Positions 34,316 through 45,044 are shown, counted from the first letter of the stretch. The stretch is DNA of 64,000 nucleotides from an uncultured Gammaproteobacteria bacterium (GCA_937139475.1 CAKZQF010000102.1:1-64000); one strand, 5' to 3'. Made by a program: numbers and translations. Notes: generated from the letters alone by a model not told the origin.

Positions 34316-35344
34316 TTAATCTTTGCAGCCTAACAACTTTCTATACTCACTTGGCGTAGTATCAGTCCAACGTTTAAAGGCACGATTAAAATTTCCGACG
34401 CTAGAAAAGCCAACTAAATACCCAATCTCACTGATACTTAAATGTGATTGTTGCATATACTCCATGGTTAACTTTTTTCTAGTTTGCTCTAATATTTCTT
34501 TATAACTGGTCCCTTGCTCTTGTAGCTTTCTTTGTAGATTGCGTAAGCTCATGCCCATTTGCGTAGCAATTTCAACTTGGGATGGCGCCCCCAAGGGTAG
34601 CACCTCATATATTTTATTTTTTATAACGTAAGCCAAGTCACTCTTATCGATTCGGGATAGAAAATCATCAAGCATTTTCTCATGGGCATGAGTAACCAAT
34701 GGATTACCACCAACCAACTGTGTTTTGGCGCTTTGTAAATCAAACACAATAGCGGGCTTGTCACACTCAAACTCTAATGGTGCTAAGAAATAGTTAACCA
34801 ATTTATTGTAATTTAACGGTTTTTCTTGTGAGAATCGCACTGCTAATGGGTTAAAGTCATAACTAACAAGTTCGCGAGATAACTGTACCAGGCTAGCTAT
34901 AAATGTCTCGCACATGAGTTGATTAAGGACAGGACGTCCCGTATCAGCATAGTGCATTAAGGTTAACTCTAATACCAACTTGTTTCCTTGTTCATATAAG
35001 TCAAGGCTGCAGGCATCTGATACGACACGTTTGTATTGGACAATTCGGGCTAGCGCATCTTGTAATGTATTAGAAGACATCATCGCATAGCCCAATACAT
35101 GGAACATACTTGGCCGGAATTGCTTCGCCACGAGAATAGAAAAGTCATCACGATTTAACTGCTGCTGACAATAATCAAATAAGCGAGTCAGTTTTTCCGT
35201 AGCGATGCGTGACTCTTGATCTCGCATCTCGCTTAACTCAATGCCACAACTATCCAATGCCGTATCTAAACACAACCCTTGTTCAGTTATCACCCGAGAA
35301 ATAGGAATCATCCATCCACTTATTGTTGAATAGCTATTTTGCAT
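34316..35344 (-). CDS. AraC family transcriptional regulator
   Basis: A 342-residue regulator of the same type as the one at 21498: an N-terminal ligand domain (FRPSMFHVLGYAMMSSNTLQDALARIVQYKR) and a C-terminal AraC DNA-binding domain (QVEIATQMGMSLRNLQRKL, ISEIGYLVGFSSVGNFNRAFKRW). It is divergent from the DUF1302-DUF1329-sulfatase operon across 204 bp and lies upstream of fadD. It is the natural candidate to activate both. Inducer unknown; alkyl or fatty compounds are plausible. Confidence 0.9.
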   Translation of the reverse strand: MQNSYSTISGWMIPISRVITEQGLCLDTALDSCGIELSEMRDQESRIATEKLTRLFDYCQQQLNRDDFSILVAKQFRPSMFHVLGYAMMSSNTLQDALARIVQYKRVVSDACSLDLYEQGNKLVLELTLMHYADTGRPVLNQLMCETFIASLVQLSRELVSYDFNPLAVRFSQEKPLNYNKLVNYFLAPLEFECDKPAIVFDLQSAKTQLVGGNPLVTHAHEKMLDDFLSRIDKSDLAYVIKNKIYEVLPLGAPSQVEIATQMGMSLRNLQRKLQEQGTSYKEILEQTRKKLTMEYMQQSHLSISEIGYLVGFSSVGNFNRAFKRWTDTTPSEYRKLLGCKD

Positions 35345-35548
35345 ACCAATCGCTTCTCTTCGTCACACAAAAAAAATTTAAACTAGCGTTTGCTCTTGCT
35401 TACAACAGTACACTATATAGGCGTAAATATACAAATAATGCATAAAATGAGCACAACTTGGCGCGTTTGGCATCTTTGCAAAGTAAAATTTATTAGCTAA
35501 GGTGAATATGTTAATAAATTGTAATTTCCTGACAAGCGAGTATCAACG

Positions 35549-37495
35549 ATGTTAAAAAACAAATATAAAAACAGTTTAGTTGCGTCCGTCGTCCTTTCCG
35601 CACTCTATGCGACTCCCTCATTTGCCACCGATATTTACTTTGGTGAAAATGACGAAACACTATTACAAATCAACACTCAAATTTCCGTTGGTGCAAGCTG
35701 GCGCATGGAAGATCCAAACCAACGTTTTATTTCAAAAACCAATGGCGGCACAGGTAATGGTGCGACAACTGATGATGGTAATTTAAATTTTGATCAAGGT
35801 GAGACATTTTCAAAAATTATCAAAGGGAATACAGATTTCCAGCTGACCCACGATACTTTCGGGGCATTTCTTCGTGTCAAATATTGGTACGATAAAGAGC
35901 TAAAAGATGAATCACGCCCTCATGGTAACAACCCAAACAACTATGTAGCAGGCGCTCCATTAAGTGATGAAGGATTCGCTGACTTCACAAAATTCTCAGG
36001 CGTTGAAATCCTAGATGCCTATATGTTTTTGCAAACTGAACTTGGTGAAATGCCCCTTGATTTGAGAATTGGGCGCCAAGTCGTTAGTTGGGGCGAAAGC
36101 ACCTTCATTCAAGGTGGTATAAGTTCAGTCAACCCGTTTGATGTTAGTGCATTCCGTCGCCCGGGCGCCGAGTTAAAAGAAGGCTTGCTACCCGTGGGCA
36201 TGATCTATGCGAATCTTGGCTTAACGGAAAGCTTAAGTGTTGAGGCGTTTTATCAATATGAGTGGGAAAAAACCCAAATCGATGGTTGCGGCACCTTGTT
36301 TACGGGTGCTGACTTTGCCGCTAGTGGTTGTGACCGCGTAACTATCGGCCCTAGCGACGCGACAGCTGTCGCGGGTGGCTATTATGCGCAAAGAGAAGCT
36401 GATATTGAACCAGATGATGGCGGCCAATACGGTATTGCTTTGCGTTACTTTGCCCAAGAGCTTAATGATACAGAATTTGGTTTTTACTTTCTAAACATTC
36501 ATTCACGTGTGCCGATGATTAGCGGAATACGAGGAGAATGGCGCGGATTCAACCCAGCACTCCCCGTGTTATTACCTCACTCAAGTGCCGTATCATTGGA
36601 TCAAGCTTTCCCAACATTGGCAGCCGGTGCTGCGGCAGGGGTTTTAACACCTGAGCAAATGGGTCAATTTGGGTTGGCGAGTCTATTACAGACCACCGGG
36701 GTAGAACTAGATACGATTAATGCGCTCAACCCTGGCTATTTAATTGAATTTCCAGAGGATTTAAAATACTACGGTGTGAGTTTTGCCACCAACCTTGGTG
36801 GCACGGCAGTCTCTGGCGAAATCTCATATAAACCCGATACACCAATTCAAATTAATGGCCCTGAGATACTTAATGGTGCGCTATCTGAAGCGCCATTCTT
36901 ACGTTATTCAGAACGCGTATTAGCCACTGAGCCAGGTGAATACGTGCGTGGCTGGGATGAGTTTGATGTAACGCAAATCCAAGTCACTGCATTACATTTT
37001 ATCGAACAGTTTATGGGCGCATCTCGCTTAACATTAATTGGGGAAGCCGCGGTAATTTTAACCGATGATATTGAAAACTCAAACCAACTCTACGGACGTA
37101 ACGCCGTATTTGGCTTAGGGGATTTTGATGCAGGCGGTGGTATAAACTGTACAAACCTTGTTGCTGCTGGGGCGCTTAGTGGCGATTGTCGCGACGATGG
37201 TTTTGTCACTGACAACGCTTGGGGCTACAAGCTTCGCGCTGTGTGGGACTATACTGATGCATTTGCCGGGGTATCACTAAAACCAACGATTGCCTGGTCG
37301 CATGATGTATCAGGTTACTCACCTGAACCCGGCCAACAGTTCCATGAAGGGCGTAAGTCGTTGGGCTTCTCTGTTGAAGCCTCATACCAGCAAAAGTACA
37401 CAGCAAACCTTGCTTACCAAACTTTCAGCGGCGGTTCACATAATGTAATGGAAGATAAAGACTTCCTGGCCCTAAGCTTTGGTTTTTCTTTTTAA
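35549..37495 (+). CDS. DUF1302 outer membrane protein
   Basis: A 648-residue protein with a signal peptide (cut near SFA, residue 26) and a beta-rich body ending with the strand DKDFLALSFGFSF. That C-terminal phenylalanine is typical of outer membrane beta-barrels. The conserved LRIGRQVVSWGESTFIQGGISSVNPFDVSAFRRPGAELKE region defines DUF1302. The family is repeatedly found with DUF1329 genes near steroid, alkane or aromatic degradation, and probably helps take up hydrophobic substrates. The DUF1329 gene starts 15 bp downstream. Function is inferred. Confidence 0.9.
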   Translation: MLKNKYKNSLVASVVLSALYATPSFATDIYFGENDETLLQINTQISVGASWRMEDPNQRFISKTNGGTGNGATTDDGNLNFDQGETFSKIIKGNTDFQLTHDTFGAFLRVKYWYDKELKDESRPHGNNPNNYVAGAPLSDEGFADFTKFSGVEILDAYMFLQTELGEMPLDLRIGRQVVSWGESTFIQGGISSVNPFDVSAFRRPGAELKEGLLPVGMIYANLGLTESLSVEAFYQYEWEKTQIDGCGTLFTGADFAASGCDRVTIGPSDATAVAGGYYAQREADIEPDDGGQYGIALRYFAQELNDTEFGFYFLNIHSRVPMISGIRGEWRGFNPALPVLLPHSSAVSLDQAFPTLAAGAAAGVLTPEQMGQFGLASLLQTTGVELDTINALNPGYLIEFPEDLKYYGVSFATNLGGTAVSGEISYKPDTPIQINGPEILNGALSEAPFLRYSERVLATEPGEYVRGWDEFDVTQIQVTALHFIEQFMGASRLTLIGEAAVILTDDIENSNQLYGRNAVFGLGDFDAGGGINCTNLVAAGALSGDCRDDGFVTDNAWGYKLRAVWDYTDAFAGVSLKPTIAWSHDVSGYSPEPGQQFHEGRKSLGFSVEASYQQKYTANLAYQTFSGGSHNVMEDKDFLALSFGFSF

Positions 37496-37510
37496 TTGAG
37501 GAATATAATA

Positions 37511-38872
37511 ATGAAAAAAATAATCTCAAGTGCAGGCATTTTAGCCTTAACTCTAATTGCGACGAGCGTGAGCGCAAAGGTATCTCCTGAAAAAGCAGCT
37601 GAGCTTGGCAAAAGCCTTACACCACTGGGGGCCGAAATGGGCGCCAATGCAGCTGGTACAATTCCAGCATGGACCGGAGGTTTAACCGCAAAAAATACGA
37701 CTAAGAATAGCGACATCGGTCGCCCTGCAAATCCATACAGCAGTGACAAGCCGCTATTTGAAATAACCAATGCAAATTTAGAGCAATACAAAGCGAATCT
37801 AAGCGCTGGTCAATTAGCCATGTTCGCCAAATATGCAGATTACAAAATGCCTGTGTATCCAACGCGTCGCTCAAGTGCTTACCCGGATGATATCTATCCA
37901 CTGATTAAGAAAAATGCCACCGATGCCGAATTACTTGATGGTGGCAATGGTATTGCTAATCTAGATACCACGATTCCTTTCCCGATTCCGGGCAATGCAT
38001 TAGAGGTTGTTTGGAACCATATCACCCGTTACCGTGGCGGTGCAGCGATTCGTACGGCTAGTGTGATCCCTGCATTAGCCAATGGTGACTTTGTGCCAGT
38101 AAAAATCACCGATACGCTTGTTTGGCCAGAGTTTCTTAAAAGTGGACGGGACGCTAAAAAAGATGACAATGTGCTGTTTTATTACCTGCAGCGTATTACT
38201 GCCCCTGCACGTTTAACCGGTACTGCACTGCTTGTTCACGAAACGATTGACCAGGTTAAAGAAGCGCGCCGCGCCTGGGTATACAACTCCGGTCAGCGCC
38301 GTGTTCGTCGTGCGCCAAATGTCGCATATGATGGGCCAGGTGCAGGTACTGACGGTTTAAGAACCTCGGATAACTATGATATGTACAACGGCTCGCCAGA
38401 TCGCTATGACTGGAAACTGGTAGGCAAGAAAGAGATGTACATCCCTTACAATGCTTATAAACTTTTCGATACCAATGCAAAGTATACTGATATCGTCAAA
38501 GCCGGTCATATGAACAGCGATTTCCTACGCTATGAATTGCATCGAGTATGGGAAGTGGAAGGGACAGTAAAAGATGGCCAGCGTCACATTTACACCAAGC
38601 GAACAATGTTTATTGACGAAGATACTTGGGGAGCATCAGTGATCGACCATTACGATGGCCGTGGCAACCTATGGAAGCTTGCGGAAGCGCATAACATCCA
38701 ATTCTACGATGTTGACACACCGTGGATGGCCGCCGAAGCCCTGCATGATTTAGATTCAGGTCGCTACCTGGTAACGGGACTAGCGAATGAAGAGCCAAAG
38801 TTTTTACAGTGGGGCGTAAAAATGTCACGACGTAACTTCTCATCCTCTGCGCTACGCCGCATGGGTCGTTAA
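37511..38872 (+). CDS. DUF1329 periplasmic lipoprotein-carrier-like protein
   Basis: A 453-residue secreted protein. The signal peptide ends near VSA (residue 21), followed by KVSPEKAAELGKSLTPLGAEMGAN, the DUF1329 signature, and GTIPAWTGG. The C-terminal part has the LolA/LolB-like beta fold expected for the family (YRVEWEVEGT-like, FIDEDTWGASVIDHYDGRGNLWK). I start at 37511 because GAGGA lies 8 bp before it; the frame is open to a TTG at 37496. It is in an operon with DUF1302. A role in lipid or hydrophobic substrate trafficking is plausible but unproven. Confidence 0.9.
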   Translation: MKKIISSAGILALTLIATSVSAKVSPEKAAELGKSLTPLGAEMGANAAGTIPAWTGGLTAKNTTKNSDIGRPANPYSSDKPLFEITNANLEQYKANLSAGQLAMFAKYADYKMPVYPTRRSSAYPDDIYPLIKKNATDAELLDGGNGIANLDTTIPFPIPGNALEVVWNHITRYRGGAAIRTASVIPALANGDFVPVKITDTLVWPEFLKSGRDAKKDDNVLFYYLQRITAPARLTGTALLVHETIDQVKEARRAWVYNSGQRRVRRAPNVAYDGPGAGTDGLRTSDNYDMYNGSPDRYDWKLVGKKEMYIPYNAYKLFDTNAKYTDIVKAGHMNSDFLRYELHRVWEVEGTVKDGQRHIYTKRTMFIDEDTWGASVIDHYDGRGNLWKLAEAHNIQFYDVDTPWMAAEALHDLDSGRYLVTGLANEEPKFLQWGVKMSRRNFSSSALRRMGR

Positions 38873-38893
38873 GCTAGTTTGCCTCAAAATAGA

Positions 38894-38917
38894 ATGGGCC
38901 GATGGCCCATTTTTTTT
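38894..38917 (+). terminator. Rho-independent terminator
   Basis: ATGGGCC/GGCCCAT stem with a 3-nt loop and eight T. It lies between the DUF1329 gene and the second alkyl sulfatase gene, so the latter may need its own promoter or read-through. Confidence 0.85.
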
Positions 38918-38959
38918 ACCTTAAATTCTTCATCCAATTTAGTCTCTAAGGAGAACCGT

Positions 38960-40933
38960 ATGAAACATCATGCGTTAATTATATCCTCATTGTCAGTTCT
39001 ACTCGGTATGTCTTCACTACAAGCACAGGACTACAACACCGCACAGAAAAAAGCGACAAAGCATACAATCATTGCACAGCAAAAACTAAAGCGTGAATTG
39101 CCATTTGCCGACACACTGGACTTTACCTTAAGTAAAAAAGGGCTGATTAAGCGCCCCAAAGAATTAGCTATAAAAGACCTACAAGGTAATGTGGTTTGGG
39201 AGTTGGGAAATTATGATTTTTTAGCAGATAAAAATTACCATGACTCAATTAATCCGAGCCTAGAACGTCAGGCGCGGCTTAACATGTCATATGGCCTATA
39301 TAAAGTAACCGATCGTATTTACCAAGTCCGTGGCTACGACTTAGCAAATATTTCATTTGTTAAGGGCGATAGCGGCTGGATCGTATTTGACCCTTTGCTA
39401 ACCCCTGCAACCGCTCGCGCAGCATTTAAACTGGTCAGCCAGGAGCTTGGGGACTTTCCAATCAAGGCTGTAGTCTATAGCCATGCCCATGCCGATCATT
39501 TTGGTGGCGTAACCGGGATCGTTAGCCAAGAACAAGTCGATAGCGGCGAAGTAAAAATCATCGCGCCGCGTGATTTCATGGAACATGCAATCAAAGAAAA
39601 TGTACTGGCTGGCAATGCTATGACGCGTCGTGCGACATATCAATATGGCAACGCGCTAACAAAAGGCGAAAAAGGTCAAGTCGATGCGGCCATTGGCAAA
39701 GGTTTATCAACTGGATTTATTAGCTTACTAGCCCCCACGAGAGAGATTGAGCAGGATGAGGAAACATTGGTAATCGATGGGGTTACCATGGTGATGCAAA
39801 ATACGCCAGGTACCGAATCGCCTGCGGAAATGAATACTTATTTCCCACAATTTAAAACGCTATGGCTAGCAGAAAATGTTACCGGTACCTTGCACAATGT
39901 TTATACCCTGCGCGGCGCTGAAATACGTGATGCAATGGGTTGGAGTAAGTTTATAAATAAAGTTATTCATGGCTATGCACAGAAAAGCGAAGTTATGTTT
40001 GCATCTCACTCTTGGCCACGTTGGGGCAATAAATACATCATCAAGGTGTTAGAGAAACAACGAGACATCTATGGTTACTTACATGATAAAACACTAAACC
40101 TAGCCAACAAAGGGGTAACCATTAATGAAATTCATAATGAATTTACCGTACCTGAGGAGTTAGCCCATGAGTGGTATAACCGAGGTTATCATGGTTCTTA
40201 TTCACACAATGCACGAGGGATCATTAACAAATATCTCGGCTTTTATGATATGAATCCCGCCAATTTAAACAAGTTAAGCCCTCAAGATTCAGCAAAAAAA
40301 TATGTTGAGATGATGGGGGGAAGCGATAATATTTTGAGCAAAGCCAAAGAAGCTTTTAGCCAAGGGGAATATCGCTGGATTGCTGAGCTGGTCAATCACC
40401 TTATTTTTGCACAGCCGGATAATCAGCAAGCAAAACTACTTCAGGCAGATACGCTAGAACAACTTGGCTACCAAAGCGAAAGTGCTGGCTGGCGTAATAG
40501 CTACCTAGCCGCTGCGTATGAATTGCGTCACGGTTTACCCAAGTCTGCTAAAGCAACAAAAGCCGGTCCAGACCTGATTAAAGCAATGGATTCTGAGCTT
40601 ATCTTCGATTTTTTAGGGGTTCGCCTTAACAGCGAAAAAGCCCGTGGGCAACGCTTAACCATCAATATGGTTATCCCCGATCGCGATGAAACCTTTTTGC
40701 TCGAGCTTAGCAATAGTCACCTCAATAATATTAAGGGGGTGCAGTCGACCGTTGCTGATGTCACGGTACAGGTTAATCGTGAAGATCTTGACTTAATGCT
40801 AACAAAGCAAGCGAGCTTTGAGCAGTTAGTGAACAGCGGTGCAATGACCTTTGAGGGCGATAAAATGGCTTTTGCGAGTTTATTGATGATGCTAGAAGAA
40901 TTTCCTTTCTGGTTTAATATCGTGACGCCTTAG
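38960..40933 (+). CDS. Alkyl sulfatase, secreted form (SdsA1/YjcS family)
   Basis: A 657-residue paralogue of the protein at 25421. Zinc motif SHAHADH (H175, H177, D179, H180), [52 protein letters not shown], and a C-terminal SCP2-like domain. This copy has a cleavable signal peptide (residues 1-23, LQAQ) and keeps the standard LAEN ligand strand, so it should be free in the periplasm. The ATG at 38960 follows AAGGAG (38948-38953); the frame is open to 38879 but that part crosses the terminator. It probably cleaves long-chain primary alkyl sulfates. Confidence 0.9.
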   Translation: MKHHALIISSLSVLLGMSSLQAQDYNTAQKKATKHTIIAQQKLKRELPFADTLDFTLSKKGLIKRPKELAIKDLQGNVVWELGNYDFLADKNYHDSINPSLERQARLNMSYGLYKVTDRIYQVRGYDLANISFVKGDSGWIVFDPLLTPATARAAFKLVSQELGDFPIKAVVYSHAHADHFGGVTGIVSQEQVDSGEVKIIAPRDFMEHAIKENVLAGNAMTRRATYQYGNALTKGEKGQVDAAIGKGLSTGFISLLAPTREIEQDEETLVIDGVTMVMQNTPGTESPAEMNTYFPQFKTLWLAENVTGTLHNVYTLRGAEIRDAMGWSKFINKVIHGYAQKSEVMFASHSWPRWGNKYIIKVLEKQRDIYGYLHDKTLNLANKGVTINEIHNEFTVPEELAHEWYNRGYHGSYSHNARGIINKYLGFYDMNPANLNKLSPQDSAKKYVEMMGGSDNILSKAKEAFSQGEYRWIAELVNHLIFAQPDNQQAKLLQADTLEQLGYQSESAGWRNSYLAAAYELRHGLPKSAKATKAGPDLIKAMDSELIFDFLGVRLNSEKARGQRLTINMVIPDRDETFLLELSNSHLNNIKGVQSTVADVTVQVNREDLDLMLTKQASFEQLVNSGAMTFEGDKMAFASLLMMLEEFPFWFNIVTP

Positions 40934-40952
40934 ATAAGCGTGGCTTCTTATT

Positions 40953-41116
40953 TATACCAATCTGATTAAGTTTGTGATCTTGTTTTGCGAAGGAAAAACA
41001 AATGAGAATAAGGCGCTTGATAGAGCAATAGCAGGCTATTGGGATTGAAAGCAACGCAATATTCATTTCGTTTTAACCAGCAAAAGTGAGCAATAACTTT
41101 GTCGGGTTGGTATTAA
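40953..41116. repeat. Intergenic repeat element (ATACCAAT family), copy 2
   Basis: About 164 bp with terminal inverted repeats: TATACCAATCTGATTAAG on the left and the inverse of TAATACCAACCCGACAAAG on the right (12 of 16 aligned positions). No gene inside. It follows the second sulfatase gene. It is likely a non-autonomous miniature element. Confidence 0.55.
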
Positions 41117-41207
41117 TTTCAAATGAGAAGCCTTTGGCACTTTGAGAGAAGCACCAAGCAATATGGCGAGATATTATCAATAAAAAGTAACAATAAAGGT
41201 AGTAGCA

Positions 41208-42815
41208 ATGAAACAATCAACATTTGATTTTATCATCGTTGGCGCAGGGTCTGCGGGGGCAGTACTGGCCAATCGATTAGCCACCAGTGGTGAGCACAGT
41301 GTATGCGTACTAGAGGCAGGCCCCGAAGATAAGACACCAATGATTACCATTCCCGGCGCATTCTCTTACTTTATGTTTTCAAAAAAATATAACTGGAACT
41401 ATAACGCTAAGCCTGTAGCGGATATCCGCGAGGGCCAACCATTATTTGTGCCGCGGGGCAAAACACTCGGTGGCAGTTCGGCAACAAACGCCATGTTATA
41501 TGTACGTGGTCAAAAGGAAGACTATGATCATTGGGAAAGCTTAGGTAACCCTGGCTGGTCATTTGACGAGATCCTACCCTACTTTAAAAAAGCTGAAACC
41601 AATTCCCGTGGAGCTTGTGAGCTTCATGGCGATAGTGGGCCACTGCAGGTTACCGACCGCCCTGTGCATTACCCCATTAGCGAGGTATTTATAAAAGGAG
41701 CTGAGCAAGCTGGCTTTCAAAGAACAGATGATTTTAACGGGCACTCTCAAGAGGGGGCCGGTTATTATCAATGTACGATAAAAGGTGGACAGCGCTGTGG
41801 GGTATCTCGTGGCTATCTAAAACCCGCCCGTCAGCGTAGTAATTTAACCGTTATCACATTAGCTCAGGTCACTAGAGTAGTTATTGAAGAGGGACAAGCA
41901 ACAGGGATTGAATTTGTTAAGCAGGGGAAAACACAAATAATTCACGCAAAAAAGGAAGTCTTGCTAAGCGGCGGTAGTATCAACTCTCCACAACTGTTAA
42001 TGCTCTCAGGAATTGGTGATAAAACACAGCTAGATAGACATAATATTCGCTGCAAGCTTCATCTACCTGGCGTCGGCTTAAACCTGCGCGATCATGCCGA
42101 TGCCTGCGTATTAGTTCACAGTAAGAAACGTGACGGATTTACCTCTTCAATCAGCGGACTATTGAGAATGCTGCCTGATACGCTAAATTATATATTTAAT
42201 AAGAAAGGAAAGCTGGCTAACTCGATCTTAGAATCTGGCGCTTTTTTGAAAAGTAATCCAGACATAGCAACGCCAGATATTCAATTACACATGGTGCCGC
42301 TTTTATTTGACGACAACGGACGGGATTTAAAACTAATGCGCAATCATGGCTATTCATGTCATGTGTGCGTTTTGCGTCCCGAAAGCACAGGTAGTGTGAC
42401 ATTGGAATCGAGTAACCCATTAGATAAGCCAATCATTGACTTCAATTTTTTCTCCCACCCCGCAGATCAAAAAATCTTAGTCGATGGCATTAAACAAGTG
42501 CGGAAAATTTTGGCGGCACCGGCTTTTGATGAGTATCGTGGTGAAGAGTTTTATCCTGGTAGTGAGGTGCAAACCGATGAAGAGTTATTTGCCAAAGCCA
42601 AGTCACGTCTCGGCACCGTATTTCACCCCGTGGGGACTTGTAAGATGGGCAATGATGAATCCGCTGTTGTTGATCATCAACTTAAAGTTCATGGTATCAA
42701 AAACCTTCGAGTTATTGACGCTTCGATCATGCCGACTTTAATTAGTGGCAATACCAATGCACCAACAATAGCGATTGCAGAAAAAGCCGCAGATATGATT
42801 TTAGAAAGCTGTTAA
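41208..42815 (+). CDS. GMC-family alcohol (choline-type) dehydrogenase
   Basis: A 535-residue flavoprotein. The FAD-binding N terminus is FIIVGAGSAGAVLANRLA. GMC signature 1 is GKTLGGSSATNAMLYVRG (about residues 85-102) and signature 2 is LLSGGSINSPQLLMLSG. The C-terminal catalytic region FHPVGTCKMG contains the active-site His, and NTNAPTIAIAEKAAD closes the fold. Enzymes of the AlkJ type oxidise medium- to long-chain alcohols to aldehydes. Next to alkyl sulfatase genes it is the logical next step for the released fatty alcohol. AAAGG precedes the ATG by ten bases. Choline is the main alternative substrate. Confidence 0.88.
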   Translation: MKQSTFDFIIVGAGSAGAVLANRLATSGEHSVCVLEAGPEDKTPMITIPGAFSYFMFSKKYNWNYNAKPVADIREGQPLFVPRGKTLGGSSATNAMLYVRGQKEDYDHWESLGNPGWSFDEILPYFKKAETNSRGACELHGDSGPLQVTDRPVHYPISEVFIKGAEQAGFQRTDDFNGHSQEGAGYYQCTIKGGQRCGVSRGYLKPARQRSNLTVITLAQVTRVVIEEGQATGIEFVKQGKTQIIHAKKEVLLSGGSINSPQLLMLSGIGDKTQLDRHNIRCKLHLPGVGLNLRDHADACVLVHSKKRDGFTSSISGLLRMLPDTLNYIFNKKGKLANSILESGAFLKSNPDIATPDIQLHMVPLLFDDNGRDLKLMRNHGYSCHVCVLRPESTGSVTLESSNPLDKPIIDFNFFSHPADQKILVDGIKQVRKILAAPAFDEYRGEEFYPGSEVQTDEELFAKAKSRLGTVFHPVGTCKMGNDESAVVDHQLKVHGIKNLRVIDASIMPTLISGNTNAPTIAIAEKAADMILESC

Positions 42816-42816
42816 T

Positions 42817-42830
42817 GTGATCTAAATCAA
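42817..42830. promoter_or_regulatory. FNR/Anr-like (or CRP-like) site
   Basis: GTGATctaaATCAA differs from the FNR consensus TTGATnnnnATCAA only at the first base. It starts just after the GMC gene stop and lies 154 bp before the TonB receptor gene at 42984. It also resembles a CRP half-site (TGTGA). Confidence 0.4.
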
Positions 42831-42983
42831 TGCAAAAAAAATAATTATTCAGGATAAAAATTAGATAGTTAGCTGTTATTTTAAGGGGTGCGACATAATG
42901 TCGCACTATCCTAATATTCCTTTGTTTATCTAGATGATTGACCACAAAATACTTCGTAATTAACGTTTCCAAGCGGAGTATTT

Positions 42984-45044
42984 ATGAAATTATCACCGAT
43001 CACCCTGGCACTTCTATCATGTGCTATCTTTACGGGTCCACAAGCACTTGCCGATGAGAGCTCAGATAAGGGGATTGAAGTTATTACCATATCTGCTCCT
43101 AAGCTTATAGATGCGCAAACAGCACTGGCAGAAGGCAATCTTGTATTACCTGATGTTGCTGATTGGTTAACCACCGTGCCTGGCGCCAATATTAACAAAA
43201 ATGGTCCCATCACCGGCATCGCACAATATCGCGGCATGTTTGGTGATCGAGTAGCAAAAAGCATCAGTGGCCATCAAATCATTAGTGCGGGTCCAAATGC
43301 GATGGACGCACCACTGACTTATATCAACCCTATTATGGTTGATTCGGTATCGGTATATCGTGGCATTGCACCAGTTAGCGCCGGCATGGATACTATCGGT
43401 GGCGCAATCGAGGTTAACTTAAAACGCGCACAGCCAAACGGTGGAGAACTTAGCCTAAATGGCGATGTGGCGAGCAGTTACAACAGCATCAATGATGCAA
43501 CCACTCTCGCCACCGATATAACAATTGCACGTGGTGATTTCGCCGCCCTTTTCTATGTCAGCGACCAACAAGGTGATGACTATGAAGATGCTAATGGCAA
43601 TCTTATCAAATCGACCAAATATGATAAGCAACAGCTAGGTATTGACACACGCTATGCCAGCAACGCGTTGGAGCTTGGCCTAACATGGCACAAATCGACT
43701 ACCAACGATTCAGGCACCCCTGCGCTGCCAATGGATATCGATTACATTGATTCACAGCGTTTTAATACTGATGGTCAATATCAGCAAAGCGATTGGTTAA
43801 TTAAATGGCAATTTGGTTATCAAGATGCCACTCACGGTATGGATAACTACAGCCAACGTACTAACATGATGGAAATGAAGTATCGTTACAACACAGCTGA
43901 AGCTAAGACACTTGATTACAAAGTCTCTTTAAGTAACGACAACTGGTTACTTGCATTAGAAGGCTTTGATGCTAGCCATGACTCAAACATCACCAACCCA
44001 ACCAACATGATGTTCAAGGTCGCTAACTTTAACGATGTCAAAGATGCGCGACATTCTATTTTGGCGCAATACTCACTTGAACAGCAGGGAAAATCACACA
44101 CCATAGGTGTGCGCCTTAAACAGAATCTAAGTGATGCAGATGATGTCATGAGTTCAATGGCCATGATGAGCGATGGCGCTAAAGCACTGCAAAACGAATT
44201 TAATGCAAGTGACAGAAGCGTTACTGACATCACCGCAGACGTTGTTATCAACAGTCAGTATGAACTTAGCCAAACGCTTGAGTTTACCTATGGCCTAGGT
44301 ATCAAGCAACGAGCGGCAAGCTATCAAGAGCGCTACCTATGGATGCCAATGCAGGCAACTGGTGGCTTGGCGGATGGCAAAACTTATGTTGGTAATATCA
44401 ACCTAAAACCAGAAACAGCTTACCAAGTGGACTTTGGTTTAAGCTTCAACGATGACGGCTTTGCGATTTCTCCCCATGTTTATGCCCAACGCGTTGATGA
44501 CTATATCCAAGGCACCTTAGCCACCGATATGCGAGTAAAAATGGTTGCAGGGATGATGGGTAGCAGCGACCCACTACAGTTCAGTAATATTGATGCGATA
44601 TTATATGGCGCTGATATTAATTGGCACCTTGAACTGAACGATAACTTTAAACTCTCTGGTATCGCGAGTTACGTTAAAGGTGAACGCCAAGATAGCAAAG
44701 ATGATTTATACCGCATGATGCCACTAAATACTCGTATTAACTTGTTTTACCATCAAGATAACTGGCAAACAAATCTGTCTTTACACGCCTATAATAAACA
44801 AACTGCCGTTGCCAAACTTAATAACGAAACAGCGAGTGCTGGCTACGCCGTGGTCGACTGGCAAGCCGATTACTTTATCACCAGTGGTTTAGTGGCAAAA
44901 CTTGGGGTTAATAACTTGCTTGATAAGCAATACAATGCTCACCTTGGTGGCGTTAACCGTGCAAATGGTAGCGATATTGCGGTTGGTCAGCGAGTCAACG
45001 CACCGGGTAGAAACGTTTACCTAGCGCTTGATTATCAATTCTAA
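42984..45044 (+). CDS. TonB-dependent receptor, copper-type (OprC/NosA-like)
   Basis: A 686-residue receptor. Signal peptide to about residue 23 (PQALA). The plug has SGHQIISAGPNAMDAPLTYINPIMVDSVSVYRGIAPV, which corresponds to the methionine-containing MDxPxTY metal site of OprC/NosA copper receptors. The barrel loops are rich in methionine (NMMEMKY, MMSSMAMMSDG, GMMGSSDP), again as in copper receptors, and the end strand is NVYLALDYQF. It was convergent with the regA-like gene before the mobile element inserted between them. An FNR-like site lies upstream. Copper as ligand is an inference. Confidence 0.85.
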   Translation: MKLSPITLALLSCAIFTGPQALADESSDKGIEVITISAPKLIDAQTALAEGNLVLPDVADWLTTVPGANINKNGPITGIAQYRGMFGDRVAKSISGHQIISAGPNAMDAPLTYINPIMVDSVSVYRGIAPVSAGMDTIGGAIEVNLKRAQPNGGELSLNGDVASSYNSINDATTLATDITIARGDFAALFYVSDQQGDDYEDANGNLIKSTKYDKQQLGIDTRYASNALELGLTWHKSTTNDSGTPALPMDIDYIDSQRFNTDGQYQQSDWLIKWQFGYQDATHGMDNYSQRTNMMEMKYRYNTAEAKTLDYKVSLSNDNWLLALEGFDASHDSNITNPTNMMFKVANFNDVKDARHSILAQYSLEQQGKSHTIGVRLKQNLSDADDVMSSMAMMSDGAKALQNEFNASDRSVTDITADVVINSQYELSQTLEFTYGLGIKQRAASYQERYLWMPMQATGGLADGKTYVGNINLKPETAYQVDFGLSFNDDGFAISPHVYAQRVDDYIQGTLATDMRVKMVAGMMGSSDPLQFSNIDAILYGADINWHLELNDNFKLSGIASYVKGERQDSKDDLYRMMPLNTRINLFYHQDNWQTNLSLHAYNKQTAVAKLNNETASAGYAVVDWQADYFITSGLVAKLGVNNLLDKQYNAHLGGVNRANGSDIAVGQRVNAPGRNVYLALDYQF

